8,516 bases of DNA from an uncultured Paraprevotella sp. (GCA_900766785.1 CAAFWT010000152.1:1-8516), one strand, 5' to 3'; positions 1 to 5,660 are shown, numbered from the stretch's first letter. Numbers and translations are program-made. The notes: a model not told the origin generated them from the letters alone.

Positions 1-118
1 AAACAAGAATAAACCTTCCCATCCTCTGGCGTACTGCCCTCCAGGCAGATGCTTCGTAGTGGGTCATCTATACCGAGGGCGTTGCCCCCGGTTACTCATA
101 GTAGTGCCCTCCAGGCAC
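1..118 (-). repeat. Double-box intergenic repeat, left copy
   Basis: Two copies of the box TGCCCTCCAGGCA (35-47 and 105-117) are joined by a spacer holding a compact hairpin, CCGAGGGCGTTGCCCCCGG (73-91). The box itself can fold: CTGCC and GGCAG pair around a 5-nt loop. The whole unit recurs in the same orientation at 2584-2701 with one single-base gap and a modest number of substitutions, and in opposite orientation and more diverged at 2815-2924. It resembles a REP-like or MITE-like intergenic element. No coding potential is evident. The element probably continues left of the window. Confidence 0.8.
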
Positions 119-142
119 CAGAGCGCTGGTGGTTTTTATTTT
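116..142 (+). terminator. Rho-independent terminator candidate
   Basis: CACCAG (116-121) and CTGGTG (126-131) form a perfect 6-bp stem with a 4-nt AGCG loop. One G later comes TTTTTATTTT (133-142). This is the classical intrinsic terminator layout for plus-strand transcription arriving from left of the window. The hairpin partly overlaps the outer edge of the double-box repeat; the related copy near 2699-2715 has lost the perfect stem and the T-tract, so the terminator function would be specific to this copy. Confidence 0.6.
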
Positions 143-170
143 ACCACGGATTAAACGGATTGGACGGATA
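143..170 (+). repeat. ACCACGGAT-type degenerate repeat tract
   Basis: The tract starts ACCACGGATT and continues as degenerate 9-base units of the form CGGATTGGA. The same motif occurs inverted at 693-719 and in direct orientation at 2338-2364, where it forms the inner part of the inverted repeats around the ATPase gene. It immediately follows the terminator T-tract. No function is known to me. Confidence 0.65.
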
Positions 171-443
171 GTGTCCTATGGGGATAGAATAGATCAAAAA
201 GTTTGTTGCTTTACCTGGGCTTACGCCCTTGCAGCCCGATGCGTATGGTCATCCATGTAAGCAAGTTTCCCTGTCTGACCCTCCCCATCCGACTGGTCTG
301 CCCATAGGCAGACGGAAAACCAACAAAACAAAATAGCAGCCCTTGGCAGTACAAAATGAGCCTCCGTCGGAGGCTACGGACGATTACCTCAGACCTGTGA
401 AGAGCTCATCCTCACAGGATACGAGGCCTCAAATGGCGCTCTG
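171..443. other. Noncoding, hairpin-rich intergenic stretch
   Basis: I see no convincing gene in this stretch. Several short perfect inverted repeats follow one another: GGGC/GCCC (217-220, 225-228), GTCTGCC/GGCAGAC with a 4-nt loop (296-302, 307-313), AGCCTCC/GGAGGCT with a 3-nt loop (359-365, 369-375), and CCTGTGA/TCACAGG with an 11-nt loop (394-400, 412-418). Bases around 407-443, leading into the next repeat box, resemble 2778-2814, which leads into another copy of the same box. It may be a decayed composite of intergenic repeats or carry a structured RNA; the sequence alone does not decide. Confidence 0.5.
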
Positions 444-737
444 CTGCCTGGAGGGCAGTACGCCAGAGGATGGGTGTTTATCTTTGTTTATCGCCTTGCG
501 ATAGATGCAAAGACCTGGAGGGGTGATGGTGTGGGTGGCTGAAAATATCCAAGCTTGCTTGAGGATTTTCTGGCAGCTGCAGCATCTATGGCTCGTAAGT
601 AACATCATGCTTCTACCGCAAGGGGTTTTTTCGGTTTATGTCTTATGGCACAGATAGAGGTTCAATGGGTTCAAGAAGTTCAAGAGGTTCAAATCCGTCC
701 TATCCGTCTGATCCGTGGTGAGAAATTCCTCCAGGCA
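444..737 (+). repeat. Long inverted repeat, left arm, flanking ATPase gene
   Basis: This arm reads in order: the box CTGCCTGGAGGGCAGTAC (444-461) then GCCAGAGGATGGG, a TGTTTATCGCCTTG segment (485-498), a diverged middle, CAAGGGGTTTTTT (619-631), a 9-base tandem track of TTCAA units (657-692), ATCCGT 9-mers ending in ATCCGTGGT (693-719), and a degenerate box CCTCCAGGCA (728-737). The same landmarks in the same order occur on the opposite strand from 2631 down to 2281. The arm ends 37 bp beyond the ATPase stop codon. The pair looks like one repeat element present in inverted orientation on each side of the gene. Confidence 0.75.
657..692 (+). repeat. 9-bp tandem repeat (GAGGTTCAA) x4
   Basis: Four successive units read GAGGTTCAA, TGGGTTCAA, GAAGTTCAA and GAGGTTCAA. 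They run directly into three further 9-mers of the form ATCCGTnnn (693-719), so a 63-bp tract keeps a 9-base period. The inverted partner at 2371-2410 has the same TTGAAC core, but with an 8-base period. The tract sits inside the left inverted-repeat arm. Confidence 0.85.
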
Positions 738-774
738 ACCTGTCCTCTATGGACGGGGAATCGCTATATCAATA

Positions 775-2214
775 TTAGGTGAACATCTCATCACAGGTCA
801 CCACCTTCTGGACCTTGCCACTGTGTTTGCTTTGCTTAAGCCCAAAGGAGGTAATAAGGGTAAGATGCACCTGTTGTTTGGGGGATAGTGTTTCCTTGAG
901 TGCCTCAATGCGATTCAACAGTTTCAACTCTTCGTCTCTGTCTATCGTGTAGAGTCCGCTGTAGAACTTCATCTCGCAAAGATTGACTATATTGTCATTC
1001 CTATTGATGAGCAGGTCCACCTGAACGCCTGTCTTTGTTTCCGTCCCTGCTATATTCCATGCCGAGACGGATGACTTTACGCCACCTATTTCGAGAGCTC
1101 TCTTTATCTGGGGGATGTGCTGCCAGCAAACTTGTTCGAAGGCAACGCCTTTCCATGCCTTCATGATGTCAGAGGTACAGTGGTCATTGAAATATGAGGC
1201 ATTTTCCTGGTTGGGCTCAACGTGCTTCAGCCAGAACAGGCAGAAGTTGTCAATGAGCTTGTAGTATTCACAAGTTCCTTTGCCGTGAGGAGTGTAGCGA
1301 AGGATGAAGTCACTCTCTGCCAGGGCTGTCAGAGTGTCACTCAACCCACCGCCGAGAGGCAGACCTGTGGCTTTTGCTATCTCTTCACGTGTGAAACCGT
1401 AGTTGCGTTTAGCCAGAAGCCGGATGATCTTCTTGCAATCCTCCGCATTTGTGAAGATAGCTTTGAAGAGTCGGTTGAACTCATCCTTCAGTCGGGGTCT
1501 GTTGCCGAAGAGTATCATGTCAGTGTTTCTCTCGAAGCTGTAGCCTTTGCGGAAATAGCTCAGATAGTATGGAATGCCTCCAAACACCATATACGACTGT
1601 ACAATATCGTACCGAGACAGTTCTATGTTTTCATGGTCGAAGTAGTCTTCGCATTCCTTCAACGTGAAAGGGTAAACCTTGATTTCATCTGTAAGGCGGC
1701 CATACAATCCCCCTTTGTTTCTCGACAGGTATTTGAGCATCCAGGTTGTTGCGCTACCACAGACAACGAGCATCACGTTGTCATGGTCATTGCACCATCC
1801 GTTCCAGAAGTTCTCAAAGGCTGAGAGGAATCGGCTTCGAGGGGTGTCCATCCATGGTAATTCGTCAATGAAGATTACCATGCGTTCACCATTGTCCAAC
1901 TTCTGCAACAGCTGTTCCAGTTGGAAGAAAGCCTCCATCCACGACTTTGGTTGCCTATAGCCTTCAAGTCCATGGTTCAACATGGAAAAATAGAAACTCT
2001 CCAACTGGATTCTCATCTTGTTCTTCTCGTCTTCCATATCTATAGGCGATACGCCTGTATGCTGAAAGGTGAATTTTCCCTTCAGTGCCTGTTTGATGAG
2101 AAACGTCTTGCCGACACGTCTTCTACCATATACAGCAACAAATTCCCGACGGTCGCTATTGTAGAGTCTTTCCAGTTCCTCTATCTCTTGTTTTCTTCCA
2201 ATAATAGTGCTCAT
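775..2214 (-). CDS. AAA-type ATPase with C-terminal DUF234/PD-(D/E)XK-like nuclease domain
   Basis: The 479-residue product is a STAND-class-like P-loop ATPase of the 'archaeal ATPase + DUF234' type. Walker A is GRRRVGKT (30-37). Walker B is VIFIDELPWM (113-122, with D117 and E118). A sensor-like VVCGSATTWM (151-160) and the family-typical GLYGRLTDEIKVYPF region (169-183) follow. Residues about 260-325 look like a winged helix. The C-terminal third has the PD-(D/E)XK pattern: E360 in GVAFE, D400 in VDLLI, and E414-x-K416 in CEMKF, so the nuclease motif appears intact. There is no signal peptide or membrane segment, so the protein is cytoplasmic. The biological role of this family is not established to my knowledge; DNA mobility or defence has been suspected. 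The start at 2214 lies just behind a promoter-like site. The gene stands alone and is tightly bracketed by inverted repeats, suggesting a mobile or exchangeable cassette. The family assignment is firm; function is open. Confidence 0.92.
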   Translation of the reverse strand: MSTIIGRKQEIEELERLYNSDRREFVAVYGRRRVGKTFLIKQALKGKFTFQHTGVSPIDMEDEKNKMRIQLESFYFSMLNHGLEGYRQPKSWMEAFFQLEQLLQKLDNGERMVIFIDELPWMDTPRSRFLSAFENFWNGWCNDHDNVMLVVCGSATTWMLKYLSRNKGGLYGRLTDEIKVYPFTLKECEDYFDHENIELSRYDIVQSYMVFGGIPYYLSYFRKGYSFERNTDMILFGNRPRLKDEFNRLFKAIFTNAEDCKKIIRLLAKRNYGFTREEIAKATGLPLGGGLSDTLTALAESDFILRYTPHGKGTCEYYKLIDNFCLFWLKHVEPNQENASYFNDHCTSDIMKAWKGVAFEQVCWQHIPQIKRALEIGGVKSSVSAWNIAGTETKTGVQVDLLINRNDNIVNLCEMKFYSGLYTIDRDEELKLLNRIEALKETLSPKQQVHLTLITSFGLKQSKHSGKVQKVVTCDEMFT

Positions 2215-2223
2215 AAGAGTCTA

Positions 2224-2265
2224 ATTTTGCCGCTAAGGTAACAATAATAAGGCAAACGGCAAAAT
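2224..2265 (-). promoter_or_regulatory. ATPase promoter with overlapping inverted-repeat operator candidate
   Basis: Read on the minus strand, TTTG (2263-2260) and TACCTTAG (2240-2233) fit the Bacteroidetes -33 and -7 elements (TTTG, TAnnTTTG) with the optimal 19-bp spacing and one mismatch in the -7. A perfect 9-bp inverted repeat, ATTTTGCCG (2224-2232) and CGGCAAAAT (2257-2265), straddles it: one half covers the -33, the other starts right after the -7 near the expected start of transcription. A further GGCAAA (2251-2256) adjoins the upstream half. The leader to the ATG at 2214 would be only about 13 nt. The layout suggests repression by a dimeric regulator, possibly the product itself; that is inference. 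Confidence 0.55.
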
Positions 2266-2280
2266 AAAACACTGTATATT

Positions 2281-2631
2281 CTGCCCGGAGAGCAGTACGA
2301 TTCTTCTACTCTACCACGGACAGCTTTTTATCTTTCTACCACGGATTGGACGGATTGGACGAATCAGAACCCTTGAACCATTGAACTCTTGAACCTTTGA
2401 ACCCTTGAACCTCTCATGCAAAGAGCAAGACAAAAACCAGAAAAACCCCTTGGAGAGGATGGAGGGCGATGCCCTTGCTGCTATACTTTCGCCTTGGTCT
2501 TATAAGAGCAAGTTCTTAACACCCAAACCGAAAGCATGTGCACCACCTTCCTTGCAGAAGGTCACCATCCTCGCCAAGGCGATAAACAGGAATAAACCTT
2601 CCTATCCTGCGGCGTACTGCCCTCCAGGCAG
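2281..2631 (-). repeat. Long inverted repeat, right arm, flanking ATPase gene
   Basis: Read on the minus strand from 2631, this arm has the same landmarks as 444-737: the box CTGCCTGGAGGGCAGTAC (2631-2614), TGTTTATCGCCTTG (about 2586-2573), CCAAGGGGTTTTTCTGG (about 2453-2437), tandem TTCAA units (2410-2371), ATCCGT 9-mers ending in ATCCGTGGT (2364-2338), and a degenerate box at 2299-2281. The segment about 2460-2570 has diverged too far for me to align. The inner end lies only 16 bp before the ATPase operator half-site. Annotated together with the left arm as one repeat element in inverted orientation. Confidence 0.75.
2371..2410 (+). repeat. 8-bp tandem repeat (CCTTGAAC) x5
   Basis: Five adjoining units read CCTTGAAC, CATTGAAC, TCTTGAAC, CTTTGAAC and CCTTGAAC. 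TTGAAC is invariant except in spacing letters outside it. It is the inverted counterpart of the 9-bp tandem track at 657-692, which shares the core but has one extra base per unit. Confidence 0.88.
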
Positions 2632-2712
2632 ATGTTTGGTGGTGTGTCATGAATCCGAGGGCGTTGCCCCCGGTTACTCATGGTAGTGCCCTCCAGGCAC
2701 CGGAGCGCATGT
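2584..2712 (-). repeat. Double-box intergenic repeat, direct copy of 1-118
   Basis: Boxes TGCCCTCCAGGCA lie at 2618-2630 and 2687-2699, with the hairpin CCGAGGGCGTTGCCCCCGG conserved exactly between them (2655-2673). The copy aligns with 1-118 in the same orientation from AAACAGGAATAAACC onward with a single one-base gap. It overlaps the outer end of the right inverted-repeat arm at 2614-2631. The conserved central hairpin, identical in both copies while the surroundings vary, suggests selection or recent duplication. Confidence 0.8.
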
Positions 2713-2730
2713 GGGGTACTTGTGATGTGA

Positions 2731-2750
2731 TTGCCCTCCAGGCACCAGAG
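2731..2750 (-). repeat. Isolated extra repeat box
   Basis: TTGCCCTCCAGGCACCAGAG repeats the second box of the double-box unit together with its ACCAGAG flank, as at 105-123. It sits between the double-box copy at 2584-2712 and the oppositely oriented copy at 2815-2924. It looks like a partial or truncated repeat unit. Confidence 0.65.
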
Positions 2751-2814
2751 TGCTTGTGGGTTCTTTGATGTGACTATCCATCCTCATAGGACAGATGCTA
2801 TACACAGCACTCTG

Positions 2815-2924
2815 CTGCCTGGAGGGCAGTACCATGAGTAACCTGGTACACCGACGGAGGAGGTGTGCCAGGATATAGACACACCCGATACTGCTGCCTG
2901 GAGGGCAGTACGCCAGAGGATGGG
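2815..2924 (+). repeat. Double-box intergenic repeat, inverted copy
   Basis: Boxes CTGCCTGGAGGGCAGTAC occur at 2815-2832 and 2894-2911, the second followed by GCCAGAGGATGGG as at 462-474. The first is followed by CATGAGTAACC, matching the complement of the 92-102 and 2674-2684 flanks. The spacer has diverged and the box-to-box distance is 79 rather than 69-70 bp. This copy faces the copy at 2584-2712, so 2584-2924 is itself a large imperfect palindrome. I see no gene in 2265-3017. Confidence 0.75.
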
Positions 2925-3017
2925 GGATTTCTGTTTTTGTTCAGCTCACACAGGATTTCCCTGGCGAACCAAAGAAACGGGGGGAACAACTTGCCAATAG
3001 GAAAAACAGGGAAAACC

Positions 3018-3048
3018 TTTGCAGCATCTGATTTATGCACTATATTTG
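3018..3048 (+). promoter_or_regulatory. Bacteroidetes-type promoter for recQ-C/manA unit
   Basis: TTTG at 3018-3021 and TATATTTG at 3041-3048 match the -33 (TTTG) and -7 (TAnnTTTG) consensus of Bacteroidetes primary sigma factor promoters exactly, with the preferred 19-bp spacing. Transcription would begin near 3054, about 27 nt ahead of the ATG at 3081. It is the cleanest promoter in the window and shows that the following gene is transcribed as a unit of its own. Confidence 0.82.
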
Positions 3049-3080
3049 CACCCCAAAAGAGAGAAGATTGTTAGATACAG

Positions 3081-3812
3081 ATGGAAGCTAAAGAGTCATT
3101 ACATAAGCTGATTACAGCTATGATTGAGGCGCAAATGCCCATCCAGCGCCAAACATTGATAGAATTCCTGACTGGCAAAGAATCCAACGAAATAAGCGAG
3201 ATGAAGCTCGACGAGATGGAGTCCTTCGGAATAGGAGATTCGCATGACGAGGACTTCTGGGCTAACATCATAGATGCCGCATACGAAAAAGGATATCTGA
3301 AGGAGAAGTCCACACGCAACGATGCACTCACACTCTCTGCCGAAGGAAAGAAGTTCTATAAGAAACCCGTCTCGTTCATCATCAGCGATGAAGAGGAAGA
3401 AAACAATATTCCCGACACAGAAAGCAATCTGGAAGATATCATCAAGTTGGCCGGATCGAGCCGTACGCCTATAAAGAAAAATATCACATCGGGACACGCA
3501 CAGCAGTTCATAAACCTCATCAGGGCCATCGACAGGAAAATAGACCTGGATGAATATGCCGATACCAACAGCATACCCTTTACCGACGTCCTGGACAGTC
3601 TGGAGGAAATGGTAAAACAGGGCCGTAAGGTGGAAATCACCTATTTCACCGATGAGGTGATAGGCGAAGAGGGAATCAACGAACTCTCAGAATGCTTTGA
3701 CGAATATGGTACCGACAATCTGGCACTGGTGGAGAATGAATTTGGAGACGTATACAGCGAGGAGGAAATCAGGCTGGCACGAATAGTGTACTGGGTCAAC
3801 CACATGAAGTAA
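3081..3812 (+). CDS. Stand-alone RecQ C-terminal-like protein (RQC winged helix + C-terminal HTH), no helicase motor
   Basis: The 243-residue product matches, from my memory of the family, the C-terminal part of Bacteroidetes RecQ helicases. Residues 1-105 look like the RQC winged-helix domain: FGIGDSHDEDFW (49-60) corresponds to the FG.G....E.FW stretch and LTLSAEGKKFYKKPVSF (83-99) to the L.LT..G..FL..P.SF strand-turn-strand. Residues 141-235 match the extreme C-terminal helical/HTH region, including IDRKIDLDEYAD (150-161) and YSEEEIRLARI (225-235). The helicase core and zinc-binding module are absent, and an acidic linker (about 104-122) stands where an HRDC domain would be. An in-frame TAG at 3072-3074 and the promoter at 3018-3048 show that it is not the tail of a longer frame. 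The protein is probably cytoplasmic and may bind DNA or modulate a RecQ pathway; that is inference. manA follows after 47 bp with no terminator. Confidence 0.8.
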   Translation: MEAKESLHKLITAMIEAQMPIQRQTLIEFLTGKESNEISEMKLDEMESFGIGDSHDEDFWANIIDAAYEKGYLKEKSTRNDALTLSAEGKKFYKKPVSFIISDEEEENNIPDTESNLEDIIKLAGSSRTPIKKNITSGHAQQFINLIRAIDRKIDLDEYADTNSIPFTDVLDSLEEMVKQGRKVEITYFTDEVIGEEGINELSECFDEYGTDNLALVENEFGDVYSEEEIRLARIVYWVNHMK

Positions 3813-3859
3813 GCGTCACCACAAGAGAAAACAATCCTATTTGAAAACATATTAACAAG

Positions 3860-4783
3860 ATGGAAATCCTAAAATTCAACCCTATTTACAAACCCACACT
3901 ATGGGGATCAGAGACCTGGGCCATATCGGCTGTCAAGGGATCAGAATCGGTAGTGATGGGAGGAGAGGACAAGGGACTCACCCTGCCTCAGGTGGTGGAA
4001 CGATATGGCGCAGACTTCCTGGGGAAAGCCAACAGCCAGAAGTTTGGGCACGACTTCCCGCTCCTCATCAAGTTTATTGATGCCAGACAAGACCTGTCCA
4101 TACAGGTACATCCCAACGACGAGCTGAGTGCCAAACGCCACGGCAAGATGGGAAAGAATGAAATGTGGTATGTGGTGGATGCCGACCGCGGCAGCAAACT
4201 CATAGCAGGATTCAGCCGGCAGATGCTCACTCAGGACTATGCCGCCAAGGTGGCCGACGGAAGCATTGAGAACGACCTCTGCAAGGCAAGCGTCTCTGAG
4301 GGAGACTGCTTCTATATACCAGCTGGCAGAGTGCACGGAATAGGCGCAGGAATGGTGATAGCCGAGATACAGCAAACGAGCGACGTCACCTATCGCATCT
4401 ATGACTATATGCGCCGAGACCGAGAGGGAAACCTGCGCCAACTGCATACAGAACTGGCTCTGGATGCCATCGATTTCAACGATATCACACAGGACCCTAA
4501 GGTACAATATACTGAAGAACGTGACAAACTGATTCCCCTGGTGGAATGTCCTTACTTCAAGACCTCGGAACTGAAACTCACACAGACCTTTGTGCGTGAC
4601 TATCAGGAGGAGGACACCTTCCATGTGTATATGTGCCTGAGCGGCCAATGCTGCTTCCTCAGTCCCGACGGGCAGGGCATCTTCCTGCACAGCGGAGAGT
4701 CACTCGTGGTGCCCGCATGCATGAAGCAGGTCACCATCATCCCCGACGGACAGTGTAAGCTACTCGAGAGCGGAGTCATCTGA
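3860..4783 (+). CDS. manA: Mannose-6-phosphate isomerase, type I
   Basis: The enzyme interconverts mannose 6-phosphate and fructose 6-phosphate, linking mannose use and GDP-mannose/GDP-fucose precursor supply to glycolysis; it is cytoplasmic. The 307-residue length suits the short bacterial ManA/Pmi subgroup. Metal-ligand motifs are intact: Q82 and H84 in IQVHPND, E101 in KNEMWY, and H159 in IPAGRVHGIG. The expected catalytic arginine is R179 in VTYRIYDY. PIYKPTLWGSE (8-18) is the usual N-terminal signature. A C-terminal cupin-like half follows (about 230-307). The start at 3860 follows an A-rich leader with no strong ribosome site, normal for Bacteroidetes. No promoter is visible in the 47-bp gap after the RecQ-C gene, so co-transcription is likely. 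The hairpin at 4827-4874 ends the unit. Confidence 0.96.
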   Translation: MEILKFNPIYKPTLWGSETWAISAVKGSESVVMGGEDKGLTLPQVVERYGADFLGKANSQKFGHDFPLLIKFIDARQDLSIQVHPNDELSAKRHGKMGKNEMWYVVDADRGSKLIAGFSRQMLTQDYAAKVADGSIENDLCKASVSEGDCFYIPAGRVHGIGAGMVIAEIQQTSDVTYRIYDYMRRDREGNLRQLHTELALDAIDFNDITQDPKVQYTEERDKLIPLVECPYFKTSELKLTQTFVRDYQEEDTFHVYMCLSGQCCFLSPDGQGIFLHSGESLVVPACMKQVTIIPDGQCKLLESGVI

Positions 4784-4826
4784 CACACATCTCCCCCCCT
4801 CTCTCTCTGGCACATTCCAGATATAG

Positions 4827-4874
4827 AGAAATGCCATCAGGACAGAAGTGGACTTCCTGCCTGATGGCATTTCT
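4827..4874. terminator. Bidirectional Rho-independent terminator between convergent units
   Basis: Perfect 15-bp arms, AGAAATGCCATCAGG (4827-4841) and CCTGATGGCATTTCT (4860-4874), enclose an 18-nt loop that can extend the stem further through CAG and GAAGT with CTG and ACTTC. A T-rich stretch (ATTTCTTATTT) follows on the plus strand. It lies 44 bp after the manA stop and 18 bp after the acid phosphatase stop on the other strand, so it probably ends both transcripts. Confidence 0.85.
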
Positions 4875-4892
4875 TATTTAGGAAAAACGAAC

Positions 4893-5624
4893 TTACTTGC
4901 CTCGGCTGTTCTTGGCAAACTCCCGGCGAGCCTTGTCGAGCATCTTCTGGAATGTCTCATCGGCACACAGACGTGCAAAGGTGATGCTTCCCACCACACG
5001 TCCGGCATCCACATCACTCTGATAATGGAAACCCACGATGACACGACTCTGACCCAACTCATATGCCACCTTCATGATCTGCTCGGCATGAACAGGGTCG
5101 ATGGCTGTAAGCGTAAGTCCCACAAGCCACGAAGCATGGGTGTGACCCGAAGGATAACTGGTGAAGTCCTTGGGATTCTCGTACCTGGGCACGCTGGTGG
5201 CTTCCTGGAACTGCTGATAAGGACGCACACGATGGAAATACTTCTTGGCACTGGCGCCTGCCTGCTGTTCGGTCAGATGCAGGCGGGAGAGCAGGCGGAA
5301 GAGTTCGGGATAGGTGTCGGGCGTCATGGTACGGTCCATCACTGCACCAAAGCGCTCCAGGAAATACCGCGCACATATATCGGCATCGGCTATGGCCTGA
5401 CGCCCACGCTCGGTATCACGTATCGACTTTCCCCATTGGTATTGCGCCCAATCGTAATAGAAGCGGGCATCAGTAAGTGCGGGAGGCGCAGGGATGACAT
5501 TCTCCATCCTGGGCGCTTCGGCTGTGGAATAAAAGGGAGTGAACTTCTCCTCTGTGACGCTCTTTTGAGCACATGTGGCCACAGACAGCATGAGGGCTGT
5601 CACCACCAATACATTTCTCTTCAT
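4893..5624 (-). CDS. Exported class A (PAP2-superfamily) acid phosphatase
   Basis: The 243-residue product carries the complete class A nonspecific acid phosphatase signature: K127-x6-R134-P135, P158-S-G-H161, and S193-R194-x5-H200-x3-D204. H161 and H200 are the expected catalytic histidines (one forms the phosphohistidine). The reaction is hydrolysis of phosphomonoesters. MKRNVLVVTALMLSVATCAQ (1-20) is a signal peptide, probably cut after TCA or thereabouts; a lipoprotein via C18 is possible but the lipobox is poor. The enzyme should act in the periplasm. I chose 5624 because AAGGAAA stands directly ahead of it and the signal peptide starts there; a start 21 codons upstream (5687) would place the intercistronic hairpin in the coding sequence. 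It follows the GH3 gene on the same strand by 95 bp with no clear promoter of its own, so it is likely its operon partner. Confidence 0.93.
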   Translation of the reverse strand: MKRNVLVVTALMLSVATCAQKSVTEEKFTPFYSTAEAPRMENVIPAPPALTDARFYYDWAQYQWGKSIRDTERGRQAIADADICARYFLERFGAVMDRTMTPDTYPELFRLLSRLHLTEQQAGASAKKYFHRVRPYQQFQEATSVPRYENPKDFTSYPSGHTHASWLVGLTLTAIDPVHAEQIMKVAYELGQSRVIVGFHYQSDVDAGRVVGSITFARLCADETFQKMLDKARREFAKNSRGK

Positions 5625-5660
5625 TTTCCTTCTTTTCTGTTTAGATGTTATTCTGACTGA

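Noticed and set aside
2405..2686. 93-codon plus-strand open frame through the right repeats
   Set aside because: It consists of repeat sequence, is broken in the homologous left copy, and has no start signal.
1..2924. CRISPR array
   Set aside because: The repeated boxes vary in orientation and spacing (69, 70, 79 bp and larger gaps), the spacers are themselves repeated, and no cas gene is present.
2956..3014. Inverted repeat TTTCCCTG/CAGGGAAA upstream of the recQ-C promoter
   Set aside because: Only 8 bp, arms 43 bp apart, low complexity; not enough to call a regulatory site.
2798..3074. Overlapping short open frames on both strands between the repeats and the recQ-C promoter
   Set aside because: They run through repeat boxes and across the promoter at 3018-3048; translated boxes give the same meaningless peptide in several frames.
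3081..3812. Degraded 3' remnant of a recQ pseudogene
   Set aside because: An in-frame TAG at 3072-3074, an exact-consensus promoter, a full-length open frame and no helicase remnants upstream favour a real stand-alone gene.
3941..4690. 249-codon minus-strand open frame opposite manA
   Set aside because: manA is unambiguous on the plus strand; the antisense frame has no start signal or family features.
4848..5660. 270-codon plus-strand open frame opposite the phosphatase gene
   Set aside because: The minus strand encodes the complete acid phosphatase signature and a signal peptide; the plus frame begins inside the terminator hairpin and shows no domain.
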